Positions 1 through 11,060 of a stretch of DNA of 64,000 bases are shown piece by piece. Numbering within the stretch: the stretch's first letter is position 1; each line of letters starts with the position of its first letter. The stretch is from Ampelocalamus luodianensis. Lineage: Eukaryota > Streptophyta > Magnoliopsida > Poales > Poaceae. The stretch is from NCBI GenBank assembly GCA_036346255.1, contig CM070639.1:2056001-2120000 (forward strand), read 5' to 3'. Position numbers and translations under genes: made by a program. Under the pieces are notes generated by a model. It was not told the DNA's origin. It was given only the letters and a program-made list of their open reading frames with translations, and did not search any database.

Positions 1-888
1 ATTCACATTTGCCATCAATCAGAATTGCACAGTCTACTCACAGTTAGTGGATAACGACTGGGTGATTGAGCTTCATCCGGTTCTGTCTCGGCAAGCGGCT
101 ATAGAGCGCCAGGCTTTACTACAAATCCGCATGCAGCAAAGATCTCACGCAGGGAACCCTGGATAGACGTGTCCTAGCTTCGACCACGGTTGAAGTATCT
201 ACATGAGGAATCTACAAAATATTATCGACTCATGGCCTAAAATGGAAGGCGGCTGATTTTACCTGGCTAAAATCAATCCCTCATAGGTACATAATTTTCT
301 TATGGCTAGCTTTCAAAGGGAAACTGAACACCAAGGATAATATGACAGTTAAGAAATGGACAACAAATCCTCATTGTGATATTTGCCCAGCTCTAGAAAC
401 AATTGATCACATCATACTGAGGTGTAAAGCTGCAGACTTTCTATGGACAAAAATAGGGGTATCGTCAGAAGCCACTTCCTCCAAGGACATGATAGAATTT
501 GTGGAAAAAGTATCAGCACAATCAGTGAGCCACCATAATGTTTGGCCTATCTGTTTCGCAGCCTGTGCTCATACACTATGGACCATGAGAAATAAAAGGA
601 TATTCCAAAATACTGAAAGTGGAAACACTACAATGCAACGCCAGATTCGTGAACACATCAATCTTTGGTCCTTCAGGTCTAAACCCGAACAACAGGATTC
701 ACTAAGACAGTTGTGTCAACTCCTTATGTAAATACCTTTTTTAAATTTGTTTCTTCTTCTTTCCTTTCCCCTCCCCCCTTTTTCGTTTTCGGCTCTTCTT
801 TTTCTGCTCTACTTGTAACACTTTGGCAACCATTATAATACAATGGTCATAAGGTAGAGTTTTTTCTACCTTTTACATCAAAAAAAAA
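1..888 (+). mobile_element. LINE (non-LTR retrotransposon) 3' end, 5' part outside window
   Basis: The 3' part of a LINE: the end of the reverse-transcriptase ORF, a short T/C-rich 3' UTR, and an A-tract at 880-888 that marks the 3' terminus. The segment upstream of 342 is frameshifted and has in-frame stops, so the copy is dead. The 5' end, and with it any target-site duplication, lies outside the window. Confidence 0.75.
342..731 (+). pseudogene. LINE reverse transcriptase C-terminal zinc-binding (zf-RVT) fragment
   Basis: A 129-residue open stretch that matches the C-terminal zf-RVT domain of plant LINE ORF2 proteins. The Cys/His cluster (HCDIC near residue 11, then DHIILRC and a following FLW) is the family signature, and the residues before the Met (FLWLAFKGKLNT) continue the same domain, so the Met is not a true start. 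In a living element this domain follows the reverse transcriptase and probably binds nucleic acid during target-primed reverse transcription. It ends in TAA 157 bases before the A-tract. The reading frame upstream is broken. Identification rests on motif recognition only. Confidence 0.75.
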
Positions 889-2152
889 CACACCAGGATT
901 CGCTCTTGGGACAAAATGAAGCAGTTGTTAGAGGATATCTGCGATCTATCAATTACAATTAATGGAGAAATCTGCCGCAAACTTACTTTATTTTTGTTCC
1001 TTCTCCAACTTCATATTTACATTTCATTTCTTTTGTGTCGGCCGTATGGAACCAAACTGAATAGCCAGGGTTGCTTTCAATTTTCATACTGCTCTCCCTC
1101 CCTTTCTGCTTGGTTGTATCTGCTCCTACGCAAGCAGGCAGAGGGCTAACATGTGTGAACTACCCTCCTTTTTCCCCTCTTGGGGCCCCTTCCAAAAGGA
1201 CAGCACAAGTTGTTGTAAATTGTAACTGCACTGCGTTCTTTTCCTTACTGATGAAAAAAACTGATGTTGTTCATGTTATCATGCCTTTTTGTGAACACAA
1301 GTCACCAGTTCCAGCACAGATCATGTGGCCCTTTTTGCTTTCTAGCTTTACCTGGTGTTAAACTTGCACCACTCCTGCACTTCATCCAAGCTTTTCAAAA
1401 CAATGGTGTTCCATTGTTTTCCCTGAATCCTTATTCCTCCTGATTGAAAATAAAGTACATCATGATACCGACGACACATTGCAAATTTACAACAGATGTT
1501 AGTAGGCGATTTATGACATGAGATGTGATTATATGAAGGCGGCAAACTGTGATTGCAGCGCCTCACTAGCGTTACTGATTGACAGAAGATAGAAAAGAGC
1601 TGAGAGCTCATTCTCCATGGACCCGGGCAACACAGTATCCTTCCTTGCATCATGCAAGATCCAGCAAGGACAAGGGTACTGACACAACGAGGAAAAGGGA
1701 GGAAGCACATTTCCTTTCCTATTTAGTCCATTAGTGATTGTCAATGCAACAATTAGCAACAGTCCAGAAGGTACTTTTTTTTAACACTGTAACATGTCAA
1801 GAAGTACATACACTACATTGCCTTTTCATCATCAGAAGCATTCAGAAAAAGACACTAGAATCCGGGAGCAAAATTTGCTTCAGTCTTATTAGCGTTCCAC
1901 AGAGCATTGCAAGTGACAACAACTGTGTCCATGAAAGCTACTCGAATAGACCCATGATGATCAAGCATGCATGCATGATCTATTACAAATAGATTCGAGT
2001 GGATTAAGACAACAGGTTCTGCATCGGAGCTCGTGTAAATAGATGGACCGTATAGTCTCCTCCGGAGGCCGGACTATATGTACACTTGGAAGTCGGAACT
2101 GACAGCCAGCAAGAAGATCTCCCATTCTGCTTACTGTTAGTTCCTTGAGCCA
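889..2152. other. Intergenic plus probable TBP 3' UTR
   Basis: No convincing gene is seen. The part next to 2152 must hold the terminal exon and 3' UTR of the minus-strand TBP gene, because the last codon is completed at 2153. A T-rich, TTTGTAAT-containing stretch on the minus strand near 1980 could serve polyadenylation, but no poly(A) site can be fixed. Short open frames at 916-1361, 1348-1759 and 1738-1992 have no recognisable domain. Confidence 0.5.
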
Positions 2153-5100
2153 TCTGCACAGAGGAAGCAACATCCATACTATTAATTTCTGAAATTGACC
2201 TCCCATCCCGCCCAAAAATCACCACAAACCAAAAACAAAACAAGAATCACAAGCATTGAGCAGCACAAACAAATCCCCCTTTAACAACCCCACTTATCAA
2301 TGGAACGAAATGTACATTTCGTATTTACTCATAGCATAACTATACCCAATGAAAATGTACTCAGATGCCACGTACCATTGCTGGACTTTTCTGAACTCTG
2401 TGAGGACAGGGTATATGTTTTCGAAGGCAGTATATGTCTCATCTCTCACCTGGAAAGAGAATAGTGTTAGATATAGCGCAATTGAATTATAGACAAACCC
2501 ACAGGAAATGGCTGCTAACCTTTGCTCCAGTCAGAACAATCTTGCCGAAACAAAAATCAGGAGGACAATCTTTGGTTGTTTCATTCGGTAAATCAGGCCA
2601 GGAAAGAGCTCTGGCTCATACTGCAGGGCAACCGTGTAAAACATCAGTTCCAAAATAAGGGGACAGAAAAGTTCAAGAAAGAACAAAAATGTAGGGGGCA
2701 GAAGTGCTAAAATTTCATGGAATGCAACTTACAACAAAAATGTAGGGGGCAGAAGTGCTAAAATATCATGGAATGCAACTTACACTTGAGAAAGCACCAT
2801 GAGAATATGCAAGGCCCTCAAGCCTTATAGGGAATTTGACATCACAAGACCCAACAATATTCTGAACCTTGAAGTCCTGACATTAAAGAATTAACAAATG
2901 TTCATCAAACAACAATTTATTAGAGCATGAACACCATGCACAATTTACACAAGTATGGATTAGGTACCTTGAATTTAGCAGGAAAACCCAGCTTCTGGAT
3001 GATACGAGCGTACTGGAAAAAGGAAATAATTACAATTCAGATATCTCTCAGCAAAACTGTTCTAATTTGCACGAAGGGAAAGAAAGCTAGACAATACTTT
3101 TCTAGCTGCAAGTTTGGATTGTTGTTCACTTTTGCTCCAGTGCAGACCTGACAACACAGAATGATTAGATGACTGATAAGATAGTGGCTTGCTGATAAAA
3201 TTGTCAAAAGAAAATATCCAATTAATCAAGACAATTCTACAAGTTTCTACCAAATCTGGATGAGATTTACTGACTAATGGCTGCATATCATATTCGCTGA
3301 GGATTTACTTACTAAGAGGATTTAATTAAGATAGATAACCTAAGTACTGACAGAAAGAGATAACCTAAGTACTGACAGAAAGATCTTGCTCATTTTGGGT
3401 CACAAACAAGAGAAGGGATCCCAAATAGATCAGGTATTTCACATGCCAAAGAGGTAGCTAAACAATAGCCATTCGTGCACATCTGTTGAGCGTTTGTATT
3501 AAATCTCAACAGCCATAAAAACATCAACAGCTACCAAAATTCACATGTTGTAACAGTTCCAAAACATTTAAGTAATCTACCAACCAAAGGACATGCACAA
3601 CATCAACAGTGCAAAAAAGGGGTTAATCTTACCATTTTTCCTGATGCAAATATCAATGCTGTAGTTTTTGGTTCCCTTATCCTCATTATAACCGCAGCAA
3701 AACGCTGTTTAAAAGAGAGTTAGCAAAGCAGAACATAAAGTAGATTATAACTCTCATGCAACAGCTAGACAGCATCCTAGTAAACCTTTAAATTATAGAT
3801 ACTGATAACCCACAATTTTCTGAAAACAAAGGCTGGTTTACTTGGTCAAAGAGGCTTTATGTTTTTTTTTTTTGGTCCCGTGGATAAGCACGAATTTCAG
3901 GAGGATAGTTGGGCTCCAGAAATAACACATGCAAAAACTCACTAATTCTTATACCAGGTTATTCATCGTAAAAAAGCAGAAGCAACAAATATGGGCAGGC
4001 TGCAGTGGACTTGTGGATGCTAGCAAAGTAATTAAACTTACAGGTAAACTAGTTTTTATTTTAAAAAAATAGTTTTGTCCAGATTGTGTGTTGATCACAA
4101 CACCCTGGAAATATAAGACCATGGCCTATGTGTTAATCACAAAAACCTTGGAACATAGCACTAAACATTAATCCAAAAACTTTGCAAATCTAGCACCAAA
4201 ACAGGCATTACTCAGTAATCACAAAAGTACACCACGAGGAATGTAGTAAGACAATCATCCCACCTTGGGGTTGTATTCTGCATTGCGCGCTTGAAGAGCG
4301 ATTGCTTTCAGGTCCAATTTACAGTCCAAGTTGACCGTGGACACAATATTCCTGTCACCAGACCAAATGCCAGAAAGCAGAATAGAACAAGGAACATCAA
4401 CCTTTAGTTCTTGAGTAGAAAAAGAAAACCACAACAGAATGCACAATTGCCCCCAAAACGAAGATCACTACACAGTAAAATGCCTAGCAAATTGCCATTG
4501 GTCCTACCAAGACATGCTCCGCTTTGTTCAATACATGCGGGTCTAGCAAAGCAGTGGTCTAGCAAAGCAGTGCAAAGAATTGAGCACTCGGTGTGGACAA
4601 AGTTAGTCCATTGTTACAAGGTCTCATTTTAAAATCTGAACAACAACAGCACGAATTTGCAAATAATTTTTACATTCCGCTACATACATCTAGCGCTTGT
4701 TTCCACTTCTCACTGGATATTTAACCCCTCTTAACCTCTCGTCTACCATTCTAAAATTGCATGCATTCCATCGCCTTGTAGTTCAGATTAGCCCACACCC
4801 TTTACATTTCCCCCACAGCATTTATCTCACGCTTGCGGCATGAAATCCAAACCCAGTGATTCAACACAAATTATGGCATGAGTTTAAGATTAGTTAATCA
4901 CTGTACTTTCTAATTAGCAGGTTAAACCAAGCACCATTAATCTTGACAGTATGAGAGCATCTGTGCTTTGTCCTGATATCACCTTACATCTATCTATCTC
5001 CAATCCTCCAGCATGCATCCCTTCCCGCACCCAAATCAAATCCAGCTCATCCACCAAACAGACCAAAACCCAAAGAAACCAGCCAGATCGCACCAAACCT

Positions 5101-5281
5101 TGCCGTCAAAACCCCCCGAACCCCGAAACCTCAAAGATCTCACAGCACCCCCCACCCCACCCCCCCAGCCCAAGACGGAATCTTTCGGGGCACCCAGCAC
5201 TTACTGGAGCGTGGGGACGATGCCGGAGGGGTGCTTGGACAGATCCACCGGCTCGCTCCCCTCCAACACCGCCTCCGCCAT
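2153..5281 (-). CDS. TBP: TATA-binding protein (TBP), eight coding exons, two 1-base lesions
   Basis: TBP binds the TATA box and nucleates TFIID/TFIIIB assembly in the nucleus. Coding exons on the minus strand: 5205-5281, 4264-4351, 3633-3704, 3098-3147, 2968-3012, 2784-2876, 2520-2620, 2376-2449. The TGA stop is split, TG at 2377-2376 and A at 2153 after an AG acceptor. Every intron has GT..AG borders, and the exons together give a 200-residue protein, the usual plant TBP length. The protein starts MAEAVLEGSEPVDLSKHPSG and carries both core repeats (NIVSTVNLDCKLDL..., then QNIVGSCDVKFPIRLEGLAY... and YEPELFPGLIYRMKQPKIV). Exon 4 has 50 instead of 51 bases (one A short in the run before the SEQQS codons) and exon 7 has 101 instead of 102 (one base short between V and GK of IFVSGK). 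All other codons are intact, so these may be sequence errors. As written, the frame is broken. Confidence 0.93.
2682..2783 (-). repeat. 51-bp tandem duplication at the splice donor of TBP intron 6
   Basis: Two adjacent 51-bp units, 2682-2732 and 2733-2783, differ at one position by eye. On the minus strand each unit begins with the same donor, GTAAGTTGC, so the intron after exon 6 has two identical candidate donors 51 bases apart. The exon-proximal one (2783) keeps the TBP frame. Confidence 0.9.
3334..3383. repeat. Perfect 2 x 25-bp tandem duplication in TBP intron 3
   Basis: The unit at 3334-3358 is repeated without change at 3359-3383, inside the intron between coding exons 3 and 4. It appears to have no effect on splice sites. 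Confidence 0.9.
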
Positions 5282-5533
5282 CCAACCCCCAAATCTCAAA
5301 TCCAACACCCCAGGAGTCAAATCGGAGGCCGAATTGGGCGGGGAAGGGCTGGTGGGGGAGAATCCGCGGAATAAAAATTCGAAATTTGCGGTCTTTTATA
5401 GAGATCGGGAGAGGAATTGTAGGCTTGCTAGGGTTTCGCTCGGGTCTAGGTCGCGAGAGAGGGGGAGGTGGGTGGGTGTACGCGTGCGCGTATATATGGC
5501 GACGGGGAGCAGGCGGTGGGCGTCGGGGGAGGC

Positions 5534-5541
5534 TATTTATA
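5534..5541 (-). promoter_or_regulatory. TATA box of the TBP gene
   Basis: TATAAATA on the minus strand inside GGCTATAAATAGCC, about 250 bases upstream of the TBP start codon at 5281. This predicts a transcription start near 5500 and an intronless GC-rich and CT-rich leader of about 220 bases. A second, weaker TATA-like run lies near 5490. Confidence 0.7.
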
Positions 5542-5544
5542 GCC

Positions 5545-7379
5545 GAGGTGGGGTGACCTGCTGCTGCCGGTCGGTGATTCTGTAAGGGGAGTTCGGTCAC
5601 GTGGGGTGTTTCGCGTTCGGTGACTGGCGGGTGGGGTACGTGGTTGTGGGGTCGTAATGTCAGTGAGAGAATTGCGTGCTGGGAGGAAAGGGGGGTTGGA
5701 TTTGGGGACTTGGATGCGAGCGGTGGGTTCTAGAAGGTTCTTTTCGGGAATTGTATATTAGGGGAAATTGCGTATGAGTCCTCGTAAAAACATTCTGTGT
5801 GCGTATAAACTTTAGATGAATTTGGGTGTTTTTCTGCTAAAACAATTCGTATGTTTACAAAATGAATCTTTGCTAGAAACATTTGTGTTTCTTTTGTGTG
5901 TTGTTTCCTTGGAATAGAACAACACTATAATGCACTAATCGATGGTCGTTGTCGGGATAAATTTTCGAAACTCTCTGTGTACATCAGCACTAGTCCTTAT
6001 ATCAGTAGCTAGTGCACACGGTAACATCATTGAATATCAAACACATATAGTGCAAATTCATAATATTAAACAACACATAAATAGGCCTTACGACTTTTGC
6101 CTTACAACACGCCGATCAGGCCAAAACCTTTAAAGAACGTCAACAAAAGCGAAAACGGAAACAACACCCAAATGAGACCCTCGGGATATGCCCGCAGGCA
6201 ACCGACTGTGGATCGCGACCTAGTCCTTGACCTCTTTTTCTTCCAAATCATAGTGATGCATTTGAGCACCCATATGGTCTTCTCCCTCACTTACTGAATG
6301 ATAATATTGAGTGAGTCTGAGTACATAGCCGTACTCCGCGAGTCACCACAGAAGATGCAATTATAATAGACGTAAGGCTATTCAAGGAAATGCTTTATTG
6401 TTCTTTTGCACAAACCAAATTTTGAAATACCATTATCACTAATTTTCCAAACCTATGACCTAGCATTTTAACCAAAGTCTTTACTAATGAAATTAAGTGA
6501 TTCTTATGTAATTGTTCAGGAACAGTTCCATAACCCTTTGCTCACGGTATGGTTCCAACCATATGCTATATACACTTTTCAGGACATCACCGCCCATAAT
6601 ACCCACTTTTCAGAGCCTCATCGCCCATATATCCACTAGGTCTCACCACCAAGGCAAAATCAAAACTCAGGTTAATCCGCGTGATTGTTTCGTTCCACCC
6701 ACAAAAAGTTTTGTATAAATGAAGTTGTCGACGATCAAGTCGCCGATCTTACAATAAATGAAAAAGAGAGAGAATGACGTGGGAAATCTTGGGACTGTAA
6801 TGGGACTGCTCTTTATTAGTATGAACTGAGATTTTACAAGGGATGTATCCTGACAGAATGACGGACTACTTTCTAGAGTACAAGACAATGCTTCTTTCTT
6901 TCTATCTTCTGATGATCTGATCTCCTCAAGATCTCATCCTCCCTTGATCCGCCCAGGTTCCATCTTTAAATAGCCCTCAAGAGGTGGCGATTCTCCGAGA
7001 AGGCGCGATGCGGCGTTGCGTGCAGTCGGAGTTAAGTGATGGTTGATACAGAATCAACCGTTTGGTGGTTATATGTCTATGAAACATATAACCGCACGGA
7101 GGTTATTTACTGGTGTGTCTTGGATAAGATACATCGTATGGAAAATGCATGTGTTCCATTCATCATACGGTAGAGAATATACCTTGGAATCAGTTCTTAC
7201 CTTCTACGAGCAGTTCTCCTGGTCGGAGGCTTGACTTGGGCCTTCGTCCGACTAGGGTACCCATTATGTAACCTCTGGAATCTCTACGACCAGTGAGGTC
7301 GTGCACCTCAAAGGTTACGACCATGAAGACGTATGGTCTTTTATATATTAAAGATAATATATAGAGGTTTTAATCCTCG
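5545..7379. other. TBP upstream region followed by LTR-retroelement debris
   Basis: About 5545-5760 is the GC-rich upstream flank of TBP. From about 5940 the sequence looks like retrotransposon LTR or leader DNA on the minus strand, with phrases such as GAGTGAGTCTGAGTACATAG near 6310, and 6720-7380 may be another LTR fragment. No open frame shows a recognisable domain, and no boundary or target duplication could be fixed. Confidence 0.4.
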
Positions 7380-7415
7380 TCAGAAGTCTAACCAAGTAAG
7401 TTCCCATGCATCATC

Positions 7416-7482
7416 CATGACCGTGGACACAGCTATCTGGATAGTTTTCACTCTGCAGATGTTGTACATCTTTACCCACAAG
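7416..7482 (-). repeat. Conserved palindromic LTR module, diverged copy
   Basis: Minus-strand copy of the module found at 13104, 17667, 26555 and 32375: a GTGGGTA start, CTGCAGAG, a CTAT..ATAG near-palindrome, then GTGTCCACGGTCATG. Here the central palindrome is degraded to CTATCCAGATAG. Confidence 0.8.
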
Positions 7483-10400
7483 ATATAGCCAGCTCATGTT
7501 GCCACTCACGCTTCCATTGGTAAGAGCAACTGAGTGTGGACATCACAAGGGCTTTACAATCCATCGCTCCAACGAGGTTACGCCCGCTAAGGTTTCCACC
7601 GCCGGAGGACCTACCCACCCAAACTGGAAGCCCCTTCTCGCGCCGTACGAACAAAGTACCTTGCCTCGGCACGTTGCCTGTATTCCACCAGATTGTGTAA
7701 CCAACGTTGAAACGATACAAATTACTTGGCCAGGTCGCACCCATCATTGACTTGTGGTTGCACTGTAGGTACCCGGGAGGTCATCACATGATTCAGTCAT
7801 TAATTGACTCAAATCACCTTCCAACAATCACAACAATATAAATGCATAAAGGATTAACTTTCACATAGCTTGGGACCTCATGCCCAGGAACGCTCGGGGC
7901 CACATGCCCAAGAACACCCGGAACCATGCGTCCGAGAACATTGATTAGCAACAACACTAACTAAAAACTCACAATTAAAGCAATCAAGTTCCAATCATTT
8001 AGCTAATGAAAATTATGTCCACTCTCAACTTTAGATGAAAGCACAAGTCTCTAGATTTAATGTTAGCGATTAAATGGTGATAGCTATGTGAATGATAACA
8101 TGTGATGTGCATGTGCTACTTTCACCCCCATGCATATTGTCTTCATTGATCACATAAAAACAACAACAAAGTAAGGGTGAATCCAAGACTCAGCAAGTGC
8201 ATAATAGAACAATAAACAAGCAGCTTACCATTTATGTATGTATTCTAGTATCATCATTCATGTTTTCTATCATCATCATTCATATTTTCCATCATCATCA
8301 ACTCAATTGTTTTGTTAATGCAATGCTTGGTTATACTACATGTCTACATGTACATCTCATAGCTTATACCGGTATAGCAGAGTGATCACCCGTCGATGGA
8401 CCACACTTGCCCTGCCCTCTTTCATACGGGGTGCATCCTCCACTCCCGTGGGTCCCTAACGAAGTAGATCTTTCTCTAGAGTGCTCTGGACTTGTCATAT
8501 AACTTTCTCACCGACCGCACCGGACTAGTTATATGATTTCCTCACCAACCTGACTCATATACAATTCTGTCATGGTGTGAATGCAATTGATGCAATATTT
8601 TTTATTATCTATTAACATGATCCATTATCATCATTACCATGTTATCACCATGGTCATATCATCATCATTATCATACCATCATCCTTTTCATATCATCGTC
8701 ATGGCATTGTCATAAGTATAAATAAAGCATAAATATATCATGGTAATTTAATTGTAAAGACAAGTGGCAAACAAACAGATGTCTACCGCTTTACCATACA
8801 CTTGCCTTTTAGCCACGGAAATCGGAACTATACAAAGGTGGCACCGAACTCGAAGCAACACTCCCTAGACAAAGAAAATAATTCACCTAAAAATACGCAA
8901 CAACATTACAAGAACATAACACAAGTCAATATCGCTCATATGTGCAAACCCGATATAATTGACTCCTCTTCACTTAACAACCCACTTGTTGTCCCGGTGA
9001 TCAAAATGCTATAACTTTTAATCCTAGAATCCAAACATAGCTTACACTATGTTTTTTGGAATCTAAACAAAATTTTATACACTTTGCTAGTTATACAAAT
9101 CTCTGGTTAAGTTGTCTAAATAAATGTTTTTAACACCGAAGGTCAATCTGGAACATTACTAAGCAACGAGCTTTATAATTTTTATATCTATTTTGTACCA
9201 CATAAAAAGTAGCAAACCTTACCATTTTTGAAAATTATAGAAAATTACCTAACTTTTTCTAGTTATGATCATAATTTAATTCGATCGTCTATTGCATGTA
9301 ATAAAGCAAACTATACGACTGCTACCAACAGTGATGTAATTATGGACAACAACGCTCCAGAAACTATAACTTTTACATCACTTGACCAAATCCAGAGAGT
9401 TAACACTCTTTGAAAAACTTGGGCAGTGACCTACAACTTTCACGTTATACAAAAACCCTAATTATGGAAGATAGTATTTTTATTGTAATAATTACAACGA
9501 CATTGTCCAACCACAATGCTTTACAGAACAACCAACTTGCAAATATCATAATTGTTAATCTACTCAATCAAAATAGGTGTTCTTGCACTCTATGGAAAGC
9601 TTAAATTATAACCTACAACATTCATAACATGGCAAAGCTATAAAACAGGACGTAGCTACCCCCAAAACACCCTCGTAAGGCTCAACAACAAACTAAACCA
9701 AAACATGGCGTAACTAAAACACCAATCCCGCAATCGATCTACCAAAAACTTTATTAAACACTAATATGCTATCACAGCAAAGGATCACAGGTCATTAACC
9801 TTTGAAAACGGACGACAGGGATGACCAGAACATGAAACCCTAATTTTCTCCTTCTATTCCTTCTTCTTCTTCTTCTCTTTCTTTCTTCTTCCTTCCCGAC
9901 TTCCTTGCTTCTCTCCTGGATGATCCCAATGGCCACCAACAGCAGTTGCCCTTCTTCCTCTTCCTACTTTCACCCCTCCCTTCCTGCCTTCAGCTCTTCC
10001 TTTCCTTGCCTTGGCTGCTGTAGCAGCAAGCCATGCAGCAGCGGCAGCTCAATGCACGCAGTCGCAATAGCAAGCAGGAGCAGCGGCCATGCATGTGTGC
10101 ATGCATGTGCTTGAAGGGAAGCAACAACAGCACAACGGTAGCAGGCATCGGCTTTGGGCGATGGTACAGAGACGGCGGTGGTGCACAGGAAGTGTAACAT
10201 CCCAAGGTTATGTTACCAAAATTAAAATAAAATAAAATAATTGTTTTATTGAATTTCCTAAAATTTGATAGAATTTCATTGCTTTATTTGAATTTCTGAA
10301 GTTTTAAAAGTCAAATTTAAAATTTATTTGAAGTTCTTGAAGTTTGATTGGATTTAATTTGAAAAATAAAAATTTACTTAATTCTAGAAATTTTCTGAGT

Positions 10401-11052
10401 TTTTAAAAGCTTTTTCATAAATATTTTAAAGTGAAAACAATTTATTTTGCAAAATTAAAAGCCAACATAAAGTTGGAAATAATTTTATTAAGTCCAAAAT
10501 AATTAAGGGAATTTCTGTGAATTTTTCCATAATTTTTGGAAGTATTATGCTATTTGTCCAAAGCCTTTTTGAATTAATTGGATTAAATAAATTGTAAAAG
10601 CATTTGAAATTCTCAAAACCTCTTTGGGCCGAAATCCCTCCGGCCCATCTCTCTTTCCCGCGCCCCGGCCCGTTTTTCGGCCCACTCCGCCGCCCTCTCT
10701 CTCTCCTATCTCCCTCTCCCGTCCGATTCAAATCGGACGACTCTCTATAGCCCCACGCCACCCGCCTCCTCCGCACCGTCGGATGGAAATCCGACGGCTC
10801 CGCGCCATCTTCCCCGCCCTCCTTCTTCCTCGCGCAATCGCGCCACCTCCGCCATTTTCGCCACGCCCGGAGCTTCGTCAACACCACGATCCCCGCCCCC
10901 TCTTCTCACGCGACCGTGCGCACACGACTCGGCGCCCCAACCACCACCAACCCCACCTTCTCCCCCTCCCTCGCGCCCACGTCCGCCGGATCTCGCAACC
11001 GCCGCCGCCGCCATGCCGCACACGATCTTCCTCTCCCGTGACCCTCCGCCCT

Positions 11053-11060
11053 TATAAAAG
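11053..11060 (+). promoter_or_regulatory. LTR TATA box
   Basis: TATAAAAG in the GC-rich centre of the solo LTR, in the position expected for the retrotransposon promoter. A CT-rich stretch follows. Confidence 0.6.

Noticed and set aside
2153..5281. TBP as a processed retro-pseudogene
   Set aside because: All introns are present with correct borders and the promoter has a TATA box, so it is not a retrocopy.
4951..5600. Overlapping open frames of 160-200 residues on both strands
   Set aside because: They cover the first exon, leader and promoter of the minus-strand TBP gene and are low-complexity Pro/Arg-rich. Only the 77-base TBP exon is supported.
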